A DNA stretch of 64,000 bases from Xiphophorus maculatus (GCF_002775205.1 NC_036447.1:17094501-17158500); one strand, 5' to 3'; shown: positions 48,216-62,300, counted from the first letter of the stretch. The notes: generated by a model not told the origin, from the letters alone. Translations and numbers: made by a program.

Positions 48216-48979
48216 CTTGTCAGACTGCGGTTTATGCAGACTACATTTGTAAAGTCTGACCACAGGGAAAAAAAAAAAAAAAATCTGCCATAAACTGATG
48301 GTATTTAATATTTACTATCTAAAAATGGGGAATGGACTGAGGAGCCAGGGATTTTGACTCTGGTAAAGTCATCTTCACATGAAAGACGTTTCGACAGTTA
48401 CTCTTTACCTGTTCATCTCATGAGAACAAGACGTCCTCACACCAAAATCAGCTTGAGCTGAAAAACGGCTCACACCGCGCCGTTTCCCCTGATGCAGTGC
48501 AAGAAAGTAGCGTGTCATTTTTGGTTTTACGTCCGCTGCTCCTGTGATGTCAGCGGTGCCAGGGGAAAGCAGCATAATTATGTATCTGGCAGTGAGTGGT
48601 GGAGCCGACATGTGTGTTGTTAGCGGGGAGGCTGGAGGAGAGACAGAAACGGCAGCTGAGAGGGGCGATGTGGAGCCCGGCGGTGGGGCTGACACATGGT
48701 TTCATCTCATGAGCCGGTCAACAGGTCAACACGAGGCGGGTGAACTGACCCCGACCAACCCAATGTGGGACAAAGAGGGAGCTTGAGTAGGACAATGCCA
48801 CAGGTTTTTTTGGGGGGGGGGGGAAAGGTGTCATATAAATAAACAGAACGAATGAGATTTTAATTGAATTGAACTTCAGAGTTTTTATATTACAGTTCAG
48901 GCTTAGGATTGTAGGAAATGAACAAATGTTTGAATGCAGCTCCAGTGAAAACCCTGACTGGAGTCATTGGTTGCTTTTC

Positions 48980-49165
48980 TTCTAGTACTGGACCAATTCC
49001 ACACTTCACAAAGTTTACCACATGTTGGCTCTTTCTAATGCTAACATTTACTGTGGCTTATAAATGTATTTATAATCCTGGAATACACTCACTCACATTA
49101 GAACCACAAATTGTCTTATTGGGATTTTATGTGACTGGCCAAAACAGAGTAGCAGATATTTAAAG
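48980..49165. repeat. Fragment of a Tc1/mariner-type fish repeat
   Basis: Contains ACCACAAATTGTCTTATTGGGATTTTATGTGACTGGCCAAAACAGAGTAGC in pieces, matching the core ACCACAAA / TTATTGGGATTTTATGTGA / AGACCAACACAAAG of the family seen at 35140. Confidence 0.55.
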
Positions 49166-50843
49166 CAGTGGATTAGTGTTTAGATTTCTTAACTCAGAAA
49201 TGTCTAAATAAAATTTATTGCCACCTATTTACTCTGGAAATTACTAATTTAGTTCACAGGTTTCAGCTGTGAGTAATGTTATCCTGGTATATGATGACAA
49301 GATTAAGGGCACACTTTAAAGAGACAACGGTCCAATTATGAGGACAATTTTGTCTAATTTCTAAACAATAAAAGTGGCACCAGCTGCTGATATGCTGGCA
49401 TACAACAAAAAATCAAAGATTTACCAAGCAATAGACAGAAATATTTCACCCACTTGAAAATTATTTAATATTTTCTTAATTAAGAACCCATTAAATCAAT
49501 GGATACCACTTTCTTCATTTTGGAAGAGTTTTTGGAGTTTTGGAACTGAAACTCCATGAAAACTGAAGCACACTTGAAAACCCAAGTTTGATGTACAAAA
49601 TATATACTATCTAATGATTTAAAGAGAAGTATACTTTGTTTTTCCTACAACTGTCAAGTCCAATCATCCTGCCAGAATCCACATCTGGCATCAGTGATGA
49701 ATGCTAATTGTTCACATTGCATTATTAATAGCTGTTACAGTTGGAATCCCCTGGAGAATATTAAACCATGCAATAAATATGAAAAATACAAATTAGAATA
49801 ATAGCTGTTCTGCTTCCTGCTTACTGATTTCTCTGCATCAGGGAAGAAAATGTTGAACTGAGGCCTGCTTTCTTCTAAAATATTCATTTTTTTCTGCTTT
49901 GTTTTACAGAGTGCCACCTTTAGTCACTGAATCCACACGAGCAGATTAAAGACGAACTGAACTGGAATAAATTTGACTTGAAAGAAGCAGCAGATTTGAA
50001 CCTAATTACTCAAACCAAACATCACAATTTTTTAGGGTGCAAAAGAAAAGCCTTGCTTGCAAACCAATTTGTTCAGTATTTCTCTGTGCATCCTGGTGCA
50101 GCTCAGGCTGAAAGCTTGCCTTGGAGGAACCTTGAGGTTGCCCACATGAGAGGACGCCGATATGAGAGCGACCTCGCCTCTGGCTGCTCCGTACCCTGCT
50201 AAAGCAGCTGGAGGCCAGAGCAGCTTGGAGAAACGGTGGGAAGGAGCTGTGTGAGGAGGGAGCGGGGAGTGGGACAGCTACCGTCTCCCTCGGCCCTCAG
50301 GATGTAGCCGCATCCCAGGAAATCCATCCAAGGTGACAGCGAGAGGCGTGTTGTTGTTTGCCGGGCCCTGGGCAGAGAGAGGGAGGCAGGAGCAGATTTT
50401 CTCAACTACAAGCTTGTGTTTATGGCGTGTGTTAGTGTGATCATGTGGTGTAAATGTTAAGAGCGGCCTACAGCCATTCTGATCGTGCTCTGCATGGTGT
50501 GATTAGGGCTGAACCATCCATCTCTTGGGCAGACTCAACACAGCGGTGGAGGCTGGTAGGAGGAGAGAGAAGGGGCCCTGTTTGGAAGACTGGAAAAAGG
50601 GGGAGTAATGCTAATTAGCTGGTAGCTTTATAGCATGCTGTTTTCCATCTCATCATCGGTGCGTGTCCGGGGGCTGATTGGAGGAAATGAAATGGTATTT
50701 TGGATTGTTTGAGGAGAAAATGATAAAAGTAGCACATGGCTGCGAGCTAGAACATAAATATCAAATACCACCAATTACAAGGTGTTCTACTTGGAGAGGG
50801 ATAAGTGACACTCAGTGTCAGTGGTAATCTAAAGTGTTGTGTG

Positions 50844-51871
50844 CAGTGTTGTATAGTAACGAAGTAAAAATACTTCACTACTGTACTTAAGTATATTTTG
50901 GAGTACTTCATACTTTCCTCGAGTATGAAAATTTTTGATGACTTTCACTTTTACTTCACTATATTTCCGAACTTAATTGCGTACTTTTACTCCGATACAT
51001 TTTCAATGTGTGGTTTAGTTACTCGTTACAAAAAAGCGAGAGAGAGAAACGCAAGTGTTTTGACCCCACCTACTGATTAGCAAGTAGCAAGCAGGCTACC
51101 GAACAAAGTCCGTAGCCTGCTTGCCTGGGCTTGTTCATCACCTCCAATAGGATACACCTGTTTCGCTTTTCCCATTGTTGGGGAAATCAGACATCAGAAC
51201 ACCTTACAACGAGTGGGTGGGAGGGACGAACAGAGAAGAGTGCTGCCCGCACTGACGCGGCTCAGGGATTACGTGACACGCAGCGCAGTGCCCTATAATG
51301 CACTGTAAGCTATGTAATGTGTTTTGAGGCAATTGACCAAAATCCCGGACATTTTTTAAATTCCCCCCGGACATCTTTTTAGGTCTGAAAAGTAGGACAT
51401 GTCCGGGAAAAAGAGGACGTCTGGTCACCCTAGTTCAATGGGGGACAGAAGCCATAGCGATAGCAATTTAGACTAAATTTAACGAATATAGGAAAGGCAT
51501 GCAAGTTCAAAACCACAAACCATTAACATGTGCTACTCTTTAAAACTGGAACAATTTATTAGCAGGTTTCATTTTGCCTGCACTTGGTTGGGAACATTAT
51601 TTTAAGTTTATTTGACAAGTTTACCAAAATATAAGAAATGTCATTCAAACTTGCCTTGTTTTACTTTTTACTTGTACTTTTCATTACATTACTTGAGTAC
51701 ATCCATTTTTACAGTAATTCCCATACTTAAGTACAAGACGTTTCAGATACTTTAAGACTTTTACTCAAGTAACATTTCAGTCAGTGACTTCGACTTTTAC
51801 CAAAGTCGTATTTTGGAGAGGTACTTGTACTTTTACTTGACTCTGAGATTTCAGTACTTTATACAACACTG
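50844..51871. mobile_element. hAT element, 1028 bp, with perfect 8-bp duplication
   Basis: Ends CAGTGTTGTATA and TATACAACACTG are perfect complements, flanked by GTTGTGTG at 50836-50843 and again at 51872-51879. Subterminal TACTTAAGTA / ACTTTTACTC words recur inverted at both ends. No transposase frame. The interior holds a 13-bp hairpin (51087-51124) and what looks like the end of a different element (ACGTCTGGTCACCCTAG, to 51434). Confidence 0.9.
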
Positions 51872-51879
51872 GTTGTGTG

Positions 51880-54800
51880 AGGCCGTCAGAAGGAAGATTG
51901 TAGTAGTCTGGTCTGGTAAGGGATTTAAAGTGTTAAATCATCTTCCAACACGCCCATCTGGCTGTCCAAGCTAGTTCACCCTGAAAGTCGACCACAAGAT
52001 GCTAAAAGGAAACCCTAACGTCGTCATGGGACTGACAGCAGGCTCTGGATGGTGCTGATGTGAAAGGTTTTACCTGTACAATCAGAAAGGGACTGAATAA
52101 TTTGAACTTCCGTAGGAGGAATGAAAAGAGAAAACCTTTGTTCTCCAGGTGAAACATGAAGGCCAGACTAAAGTTTAACACAGGAAACATATACAAGAAC
52201 CAGGGCTTCTGGAATAATGTTCAGAGATAGTTTTCACCTACCCATATTTGTGCTTTGGATTAAAAAAAATGTAAATGATGAAAGTCCTATTTTTTTCAAA
52301 AGGAGATTTATTTCTCTCCATGGAGCCTCAGGATAAAGAATTATACTTTTGTAAAACCTTTGTAAGGTCTGTATTTTCTGATAAACCATAAACCCAACTC
52401 TAATTCAGCAGCTGGGCTGACCCAACCGAGACCAAGGATAGGGCCACAAACTTCACAAGTTTGACTGAGGTCAGATCATTTCACATCTTTACCATTTCTT
52501 ACCTAAGAGTTCTGCTTTGAGTCAAATAATACCTCAATCTGTACCTACCTTAGAGGATATTTTGTTCTTACTTTGATAACTAAAGAATTAATTCATTTTT
52601 TGCATCTTACTCATTTTCTGCTATGAGGATATGTGGTTATTTTATTTAAATAAATGAATTAGGTGTACCTATAGGAAGTATCTTGGAGTTACTGTGGTTG
52701 GATCAGAAGTCAGATTATCTTCATAAAAAATGAAGTGACCCAAACAGGAATCACAACAAATAGGATGTAACATGAAATCGTTTAGAAAATAACATTCAGT
52801 TGAATCAAATGAACATTAAATTCAGAACTTTTGATGATTATTTTTGTACTATATTTAATCAAAAAAACATTGAACGGCAAAGAAAAATAAACTTCTCTAT
52901 GATAATTAACTATGAAACATAAGAAGCCACTATCCAGCCAATGTTTGTTGCTTAAAGAGAGCATGAATTGGCAAAGAAAAATGTCTTTCACCATGAAATC
53001 AGTTCAACACAATCAGGTGTGATTCATTCATTTTCATCTGGCAAAATGGAATAACATTAATAATTTACCATTACATCAAAATAAGCACGAAAAAGCAGCG
53101 TTATTGCCAGTAGTGTGTTTACGTTGGTGCTCTCAGGGATACAATGTGATGTGGTAACATTGAGGAACTATCACTTCCTGTAATGTAACAGTAAAGTATT
53201 GCTGTAATAAAGGATCATACAGGTTTTTCTCCAAACCCAAAACTTGGAGTTTATATATCTGACTCTAACTGAGCTATCTTTGAATGTCCAAAGTTAATCA
53301 TGACACTATTCTAGAAGGGTGTTAAGAATATATTTTAACTAAAGGTTAAATCCAATCCCAAAGTTTCTGTGAAGATGTTTTACATTTAACCCTTAGCCTG
53401 AAATCACAATAATCTGAAACCTTTAATCAAAAGTCTGCATGGTTTTAAGGACGACATTCTCTCTAAGACCATCAGTTCAATCAAATGACAATATTACATG
53501 ACATTTGTGTCATTTTAATGCATTAATGCTTACAAAGAATATTAATATACTGATAAGAAAGATATATAGAGAACAGGTAGTTCATTTACACATCCATTGC
53601 CACACTTTAAATTCTGAATCCTAAAAGATTTTTTGTCGCGTTGTAGCAAAGATTAGAGACCTGATGTTTAACTGACTTCATGTCATCAGTCTGTTTTTGC
53701 AGACGGCGTGTTGTGTCTAATTTCACTGAGCCGCAGCCATTCTCTCCACGATGAATGCGATCGTGGCGTGTTAGTGACTGAGTGTCGTGCTTAGCTGGAT
53801 GAATGGCACGGGTAGCTCTGCGTTTTATGCCTCATTGCTTCGTAATGAGTCTCCTAGTGTCATTGTCAGGGTGCGCAGGGAAAGGGAGGATCTTTATCTC
53901 TGTTTATTCCCGCTCGTAGCCTTTCTCTCTGTGTGGTGCGGTAGCTCGATCGCCCTCCTCCGCCCCCCCTGCCTCTCTCACCCTGCCAGCCTTTCTTCCC
54001 ATGCCTCTCCCCCTTGTTACCGCCTCCCCGGCGCTGCTGGAGTGGGGGGATGGGAGATGGAGGAAGGATGGAGGACAGGAGGGAAGGAGAGGAGGAGAAG
54101 GGAGGTGGTGGTGGTGGTATTCTGCAGGTTGCCACAGCGAGCCAGTTGATGGTGCATCGCATCGAGGCACTTGGCTGCTGCACCCTTTCACTGCCCTTCA
54201 CCTGATACACAGAGGAGAAAGACAGAGGACGGCAGGTTGTGGATCTAATGTTTACAAGGCCCCTTCCTCCCCCAGCTACTGTTGCTATGCCTGGCAAGCT
54301 TCCTCCTCAGCCTTGGCCTGCATGAAGCCTGAATTAATAACAGTAGCAAATTCACCAGCAGAAATCAGCAGCTCATTTTGAAACAATAGCTTCCTGATTA
54401 AAGCCAAAGACAAACCACTCCTTTGTAGGACAAAAAAAGAAGAGGCTTTAAAGAAAGTTAGGGTAATCATGCTGATTATAGCTAATTTTATTAAACATTT
54501 TATTAAAAGCATTTCCCATGATATTAACCTATAATTTTATTTATCACAACAGAGGGACAAAACACATTTCTTAGATTTTGAAGGAAGGTGGACAAAAAAG
54601 CAGCATCTGTCTGTTTCTACAGATGACAATCAGAGACAGACAAGAGGGACAAGAAGTGGACGCGACTCTCCGGTTCAGATCAGTTCTGGATGTTCTGATG
54701 TGATGAAAGCTCTGCAATCGGACCGAGAATGAAACTGGGAAAGCCTGAGACTGTTTCATTAAAGCTGCTCGGACAAAACAGAGCATCTTTACAGAGAAAC

Positions 54801-55470
54801 ATTTAAGGACAAAACATATACTGCATATCAATATTAACAAAAGCATAGACAAAGTATGTTTTTTGTATATACTCACAAAAAAGTATTTTGTGATTTCAAC
54901 ATTTACTTCTGGGCTCTCTTGAATAGTTTTTTTGATTATCATAATTTTTTTGGATTTGGATTATAAATCCACATTTTTCATGGTTACTCAAGGTTTTATT
55001 TGATCTCTTTTTCACAGGTTGCCTATAGCATTGTTGCACGGCATTTCAGAAACTTTAAGTGGACTAGTAGGACGTAACAGTGCTGTGAAGAATTTGCATA
55101 AAGACATTAATTTGGCTGCTGTATTTTCAGTTTCCCTCACATCTACTGGAAACTAACAGCAAACCTCTGAATTTGTGGTTTTGCTGGGCATTAAATTAAT
55201 TATGTAGTAACTGCAACTATTTACCTCCCCCAGCCCCGAGTTAAAAACTGTCAGCTATATTTACTCTTACTGGAAACAGAAGCATTCACAAACCAGCTAA
55301 ATATTTGCAGAACAAACACAAATAAACCATTTTCTATTCACCGTCAGCGACTCGCAGGAGCAGAGAGGAACCAAAGCATGTTGTGGCGACATGAAGCCGG
55401 ATTCATTTTCTGTGAAAAACTTCTCGTCCGTGTGTCAAAATGCATGCTTTCAGTATAATTTCTCTTCACG
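51880..55470. other. Gene-poor DNA with one GC-rich stretch
   Basis: Mostly AT-rich. The segment 53700-54200 is GC-rich and strongly strand-asymmetric in parts (pyrimidine near 53960, purine near 54060). Its open frames are Pro/Ser- or Gly/Glu-rich shadows of that bias and not convincing genes. Confidence 0.4.
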
Positions 55471-55473
55471 CCT

Positions 55474-55477
<4 letters not shown>

Positions 55478-55547
<70 letters not shown>

Positions 55548-55549
55548 TA
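55478..55549. repeat. (AT)n microsatellite
   Basis: About 36 AT units with a single TAC interruption near 55531. Confidence 0.97.
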
Positions 55550-55944
55550 TGAAGTGCAATAGGAGCATGATGATGATACCGAAATTGTATTTGCGATGGT
55601 GAATGAGAGAAACTGAGGGAGACTCTCTGCTAACGTGTCGAATATCATGCAAATTACAAGCTGCGGGCCGACGCTGGAGGAACAAGGCCATTGATTGGAG
55701 TACCTTCCACTGTTGTTGCATGACACTTAATGGAATCCCTGAGGGGGAGAAAATTGTGCTTGTAGTGATTGAATTTTAATGTTTTTGGAGGGTGATAGGC
55801 AATGCAGGGCAAAGGAACAGAAACTGAACAAGAGAAGTAATGAATCAATGAATGTTAATGAAAGAATGCAGACTGCATTCGGCTTCAAAGTACTTTATGT
55901 TTTCTTATTTTTAGTTACTTTTTAATTCATTCTTGCTGAGAATT

Positions 55945-56090
55945 AAAGAGGCTTAGTAGTTTGCTCTTTCGCTTCACAGCAAAGCGGTTCTGGGTTGAAA
56001 TCCCAGCCAGGGCCTCTCTGTGTGGAGTTTGCTGGTTTTCTCTGTGGATGTCCGGCGCTTCTCCAGTTTCCCTCTTCATAGGTTTATGTT
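55945..56090 (+). repeat. Fish interspersed repeat with tRNA-like B-box text
   Basis: TTCACAGCAAAGCGGTTCTGGG-TTGAAATCCCAGCC, then GGCCTCTCTGTGTGGAGTTTG matches in reverse the tail of the common fish repeat at 62790-63075. The GGTTCTGGGTTGAAATCCC string resembles a B-box but no tRNA fold is present. Confidence 0.55.
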
Positions 56091-57638
56091 TGAGTAAAAT
56101 GAACATTGTTCTTTTATTCCATGAACTACTGACAACGTGTCTCTGAAATTCCAAGCAAAAATGTAGGATTTATTTGCAGAAAATGAGAAGGTCAAAATAA
56201 TGAAAAACATGCAGTGCTTTCAGACATCAAATAATGCAAAGAAAACAATTTTATATTCATTTAGAAACAGCAATACATTTTTTTAACTCAGGAAGAGTTC
56301 GGAGATCAGTATTTGATGGAATACCATGAGGTTTTCAATGGGGTTCAGTGTAATGGCCTCTTAATTTTTTCCAGCTCCGACTTAAATGCTTTGCATTTAT
56401 AAATTTCCGTGTAATTCTGTGCATCTTTTGAAAAGTCTTGGTGCTTTAAGGCTTTTTGTGAAATGCTGTGTTCATGTCATTGCATTGTGTTTTCCTTTGT
56501 ATAAATGTGGCATATTCTAGATAATTGGTTTTTCTGAGATATTAAGTCATCAGAAATGTGTCTGACTTGAGATTTTCTTTTCTAGAGTTACAAATAAAAA
56601 AATCAGGCATCCATATGTAACCATTTTTTAAATAAAGAACTGAAAATTTCACAGGGTGTCCTTTTTTTTTTTACACGACTAATGTGATGTATTTGCGTGT
56701 ATTTACATTGCTTCTTTAACAACATTTTGAAATGTTTTAGCAATTGTTTTCTCTGACAAATCAGATTATGAATTAGTATTTCTTTTTGTGTTTAATGTAT
56801 TCTATAGTATTCTGTAATTTCCTTTTTCTGCACCTCTGAGTGACTGTTGTTTGCTCCTTTTGAAGAATTAGAGAGCAGAGATTTTAGGCCCAGTGAAATA
56901 TTTTTGCATTTTTAGACAGAAGGGAAAACATGCAGCACATAATTACAGATACCTTTCCTCTTGAAGTGATGAGTAAGAGACCCTGAGATGAAATCACATT
57001 TTATCTCAGGACTGTAATTTCACACTAATACATTTAATTTGAAATCATTTATTTAGTTGTGAGGAAGAACTAGGAAGATTTTGTTTTCAAAGTCCCTGGA
57101 GCCACTTTTCTTGGCATCTCTAGCAAAAAGCTAAAAACTGGAGCTACTCACACAGTGATGGATTATAAATACATATTTCCAATGGGAAATGAAGGATGAA
57201 ATGGTTCCTGCTCGTAGTGCCCTGTCAGTGCCTCTGCCTCCCTCTTCCTCTGGTATAATCACTGCTCTGCTCTTAACCCTCTCCCCACTTTGCTCAAGCT
57301 GACCTTCTTCTTTTTCCTGAACCCTCAAAACCTTTTGATATGAGGGAAGATTTTCTCTGACCAGACATCTCGCAGCTTCGGAGAGAAGGGAAGGAACACG
57401 AGAGTTAAAGCGTGTCAAAGCCAAAATGAGATTGTCTGATGGAAAAGACGAGTGTGGACAAATGCAATTTTCAGAATCTAACCCACAGAATGATAATATG
57501 AGAATAACCAGAACAATATATATCCATGCTGTGTTTTAGAAAAAAAAGAAAGAAAATTCCTTTCCTTTATTCGGTCACATTATCCCGAGGATTCCTCCGC
57601 TGCTCTCGCTCTCACCATTTACAGGGAGTCGTAGACGA

Positions 57639-57893
57639 GTGAGAGATGGAGAGGAAGGGATCACCCGAGATGAAATGCCGGCACTGGATCTTCTTAAATA
57701 CACATTAGAGTGGGAGATAGTGAGAAAAATTAGATTTGATTCAGGAGGAGATTTTAAAATTACTCTTGAATTTCATTTTGAGTCAAAGAGCTGGAGAGAG
57801 ACACAAGATATGTGGGGACGAGACGCAACTATTAACGCTGAATTAGCAAGAGTGGACCTGAGAGAAATTAGATTTGATTCAGTGGCTGAGTGA
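57639..57893 (+). other. 84-codon open frame with an internal direct repeat, coding status unknown
   Basis: Two near-identical 23-bp copies of GAG-A/G-AAATTAGATTTGATTCAG occur at 57722-57744 and 57860-57882 in the same frame, encoding KIRFDS and EIRFDS. No domain, signal peptide or clear splice sites were seen. More likely an old duplication or a non-coding conserved block than a gene. Confidence 0.2.
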
Positions 57894-58919
57894 GGAAAAA
57901 TGGGAATTATCCCTCAGTTCACTGGCAAGTGTTGCCAATGAAGCAGTGAGAAACGAGGAGCAAAGGAAGGAGGAGGAATAAGAATGAAATAATTTTGCTG
58001 ATTACCCTGTAATAACTGAATAACTGCATCTGCAGTCTTCTTTACTGTCTTCTTAATTAATAACCCTCCACAATTATTGGTGAGCGCTACATTTATCCAG
58101 TAAGAAAATCTCACATATGAAAAAATACTCAAAAAAAATAAAATAAAATCACACATAATGAAATGTATCTGAAACGTTTTTACAACTCATGTTTTAAACA
58201 TGTTGATCAGAATGCCAAGAAACGTCAAATTAATAATAAATGACTTCTTGTTTCTAAGGTTTATAAACATGACATTACCATAAGGTCCATTTCTGTTCAA
58301 AAATGGAAAAACATAAAAAAATAAAATAAAAATCGGAGCTTAGAGAACTGCTGTGAGACGATGTGCCTGTGTCTGCAATCAGAGCGGTAAGGAAAAAAGG
58401 TGAACTGGAGCTGTGACAAACGAGGCTGGATGAGACCAAAGTTCATTATAACATCCTAAATCCTACCACAGATTCAGGCATACTGTAGGTATTCTGTGAG
58501 CTGTGCGTAATGTCTGTGGATGGTTGAGAGGGCCTAGTCAAGTGTACCAATTGCTAGCAAGTTTGATGAGCTACTTGGATGCTTAGTTTCTTCTCCACCA
58601 GAGCAGAAACTGCACACCTGTTAGTGGCACAGTGGCAGTCTGGCTGATATGTGTCCTTGACTACATTTACATTTGCTTTTCCACATTCAATGGACTGAAG
58701 AGCTCACTGATAATCATTCTCCACCAGGATTTCCCATCCATCCATCAACACACCGCCACCACTCCGACCCCGGAAACATTTTTGTTTGGAGTCCAAATCT
58801 AACTACTCCTCTCTCCTCCAGATGCTGCAGAGATAAAATCTCCCTTCAGCCTGCTTAGTTATTCAATCATTGTAAATAAAACCCATTTAAATTTCATTCA
58901 GCTTCCTGTTTTATGACTC

Positions 58920-59300
58920 TGGAAGTGGGCAGACTCCTGTTCGTTTTGGTCAGATGAAACTCACAAGGATTCAGCAACAAACTTTGCATGTGGGCATCAA
59001 ATGTGTGAAATCCAGTGATACAAGCTGTTAGGTAAGGTGGAGGATGTGTGATGCTGTGGGCATTTTCTTTTCCAAAGGCCCTGGGAACCCTGATTGGGGC
59101 ATCACATGCTATTTGAAATACCAGGACATTTTGGATGAAGAGCCAGTGATCTCTGTCAGTAAATTAATCCTGATTGTTCTGCATTACAATGACAAAACAG
59201 AATTGTTTTTACATTTCTTAATATTGGAATTCTGTATTTTTTCTTTAAAAAAGTAATCAGATAATAGACTTAATTTATTTTCTACTATAGATTGTCCTAA
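58920..59300. repeat. Remnant of a Tc1-like transposase repeat
   Basis: Text such as TTTGGTCAGATGAAACTCA, GATGCTGTGGGCATTTTCTTTT, CCAAAGGCCCTGGGAACC and AATACCAGGACATTTTGGATGAAG follows the order of a common fish Tc1-like transposase (W/F-SDET then GGG/MLWG then the second catalytic segment), with many breaks. Confidence 0.5.
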
Positions 59301-59304
59301 CACA

Positions 59305-62300
59305 ATAAAACACCCAAAAATGCTTAATAATTTGCCAAGGGTGTCAGGATTTCCTTCAGCTGCTTTTTCATCTCAAAGATTCCTGTTTGCAGCTAAACAG
59401 TCAGTCAAACCTTCACAAACACAGTTCAGACCGGCAGCTTCCTGTCAAGCTCTCCGTTCCCCAACCTAATGTGTTAATCATGTCGAACAACACAGTGTTA
59501 GCCTACAGCACATTCCTCTGTGGTCCAGAACAGGTGGTCATAACAGGGTCAGGCTCATTAGGAAACCTCTGGTAAAGTGCAAGTTTGCTGCTGTTGTGGA
59601 AGAGAAAAGCAATTACACACATATACACACACACAAAAAAAAGACTTAAAGCTTAATGCTCTGCCTGCACAAAGACTGAGTGGCAGAGTGAGAAATTATT
59701 AAAGGGTCCAGAGAGGGAGGGAGGTCCGCACATTCATAACTCGGAGGCCTTGTAAAAAGCCGAACAACAGAGAGACGAGGGGACGATCTGGCTGAGAGAC
59801 AACACTGGATACACATACTGGCTCATGGGAGAGCACACAGTAGTCAGCCTTCAGAAGTAGTCATAAATATGGGCTGATACACTCTGATACACACACACAC
59901 ACACTAACGCAGGCAGAGTGAGGGAGGGACGGCGGCATGAGAGCAGCGAGTCTTGCCTGGTCCACGTGTCTGAGTTGTCCGTTGGTTTCTGGCCTTCTCA
60001 ACCTGCTGATTTATGACGCTGATTGCTTTACTCAGGCGTGTATCAGGTTGTTTAAAGGGACAGGTTGGCGGGAAGCATGGGACAAATTCAACAGAGTATG
60101 AACATTCTGTGTTACTACACTGGACTACAAAAGAAATGACTTATTTTGGGGTTTTAGAGAATTGGTACAGTAAAAAAACAAGAATGAAATCTCACTTCAA
60201 CATGATAACAAAAATAACTAAAATACAAACAAAGGTTTTTTCCACCACACAATCTGCTGAACTCAAGACAGATTGTATTAATGCACCACATAGTCTTGCC
60301 CAGCAACGAATCATTAGTTTCATTTACAAGTGGACCTTTTCTTTAATGCATATGACAGATTAAAATCCATATTGTTTGGTTAAATACAAGCCAGTCATCA
60401 GTTTCTAGATAATTCACAACATTTTATTCATAATATTATACAATTTTAATATTCCAGAAACCAAAACTGGCTAAAGATAGTCTGGGAGTCTAAATAGATT
60501 TATCAGTGTGACTTTTAATTGTAGATGTAAAGCCAAAACCATTTTGGATATTGTTTTTTGTTTGTTGTTGTTTTTTTAAAGATATTGAACACAAAATTAA
60601 AAAATTGAAATGTAAGGATCTCTAAAATGAATTCAGGTAGGTCATTAAATGACCATATATGTATGAACGGCCTTACACAAATAAACCTCTTGCCTTTCCT
60701 TTCCTTTTTCCCAATGACAGCTAAGATTGGCTTCAGGAATGTTAGAGATGACTAAGATCCCCTCTGAAATGCTTGATATGAAATGAAGGCAGATAAAGGA
60801 TGGGCCAAAACCATACTGCAGGCTAAACTCGATTTGATCCATTTCATAGTGAAAACAGATTTCCCCCGTCTCCTAAAAAATGCATTTAAATAAAGAATCC
60901 TGACAGAAATGCAAAAAATGCAGCAATAAGGTTAGTCTCCTTTAGGTGTTTATGTACCGTTTCCACTATGCGTTTTATAGTTGCATGACACTTAGTGCTA
61001 AAGTCCTCTTTTATGAAGATTTCTTTAAATAAAGCCATGTGTTTTGTCAGTTTTACTTGCCTTTCTTCAGCTTGTCCCACCTGATTTGCATGCTTCATAA
61101 AGCAGCACACGGTTCCCTTTTTGGATCACCAAGGTTTCAGCAAATTTTCTCGCCCACTTCCTCAGATTCCTTCTGCATTAGCTGGTATTTTTGTCATGCT
61201 AAGTTGTACTATAATTTGCACCCTAACCTCTGTTTTTACAAGATTAAATAAAAGCACCTTAAATTCGGTTTGAGCCGACTAAAAGAACGACTGCTTTCTT
61301 TGCTGTAAGGCGCTGAGGGTGTGTCGGATCAGGCTGCAGACTGACGTGTTTCAGAGCAGCTCAAATGAACCACATCAACCTGATGGGGGAAATGAAAATT
61401 ACGTGGATATTATACTCAGCTCAAAGGGAAATTTATACTGCCGAAAAGAAGGTTCTATTTTTTATTTTTTTTGGTGGGTGGGCAGTTTGATAAGGGAAAG
61501 AGGTTATTCACTCAAGTTCACTTTTGACCTCGGCTGATTCTGGTGATAGTTTCAACGACTAGCAGCTGTTAAAAGTGGTGAACTCTGCAACTCTGCATGA
61601 AGACAGTGACATACGCATTTCTGAGCATGACGGAGAAAAAGGTGGGACAGTCTGTGTTCTGTTACAATAAAACACCAGAAAAGAAAAGCGACACCAGATG
61701 GTACGTCACCAAGTAGGAAAGGTAATTACATCACAACACCCAGAAAGAAATGACAGAAACTTTAACCAGAAGCATGTGCTGTGGTCAGAGGACATGAAGC
61801 TTGAAATTTGTTGCAACCAAGACATAAAAAACAAAAGGTGAATATCTGGAAAAGCACCATATGCCCACTGTTAAGAATGGTGCGCTTCTGTTCATGGTCC
61901 AAATGAAATCTCCTGACTGCATGAACTAACTGAAATGCAAGAAAATTTCAGAAAAGAAGTGGACGACTTCATCTAGAAAAATTAAACTGGTCTTGATTAT
62001 CCAATTATTATTACATATCAACTACTGTACATATTAACAATAAACAATTGTTCAAAGCATATGGCCAAATCATCACAGAAATGTTTCACAAGACAGCAAT
62101 TCCACTTCCTTCCAATGTTGGATTTCTTTATAAGATAAGATAAGATTTATTTGTCCTTGTGAAATGTTACAGAAGAAGACTGGCTGCTGTATAGGTGAGC
62201 GACTAGATGACTGTGATTGTGGAGGGCGGGATTTGCAGGGGTGACAACAAGAGTGAGACACACTTCTGCTTTCCTTGGATGACATGTTTTCTTGTCTTTC

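Noticed and set aside
47645-48259. Five overlapping Ser/Phe/Leu-rich frames
   Set aside because: Open in several frames at once because of the pyrimidine-biased tract.
53787-54381. 143-aa minus and 120-126-aa plus frames
   Set aside because: Low-complexity Pro/Ser/Arg and Gly/Glu composition from strand-biased sequence; no consistent domain or splice sites.
55945-56000. tRNA gene
   Set aside because: B-box-like string is present but no cloverleaf; belongs to an interspersed repeat.
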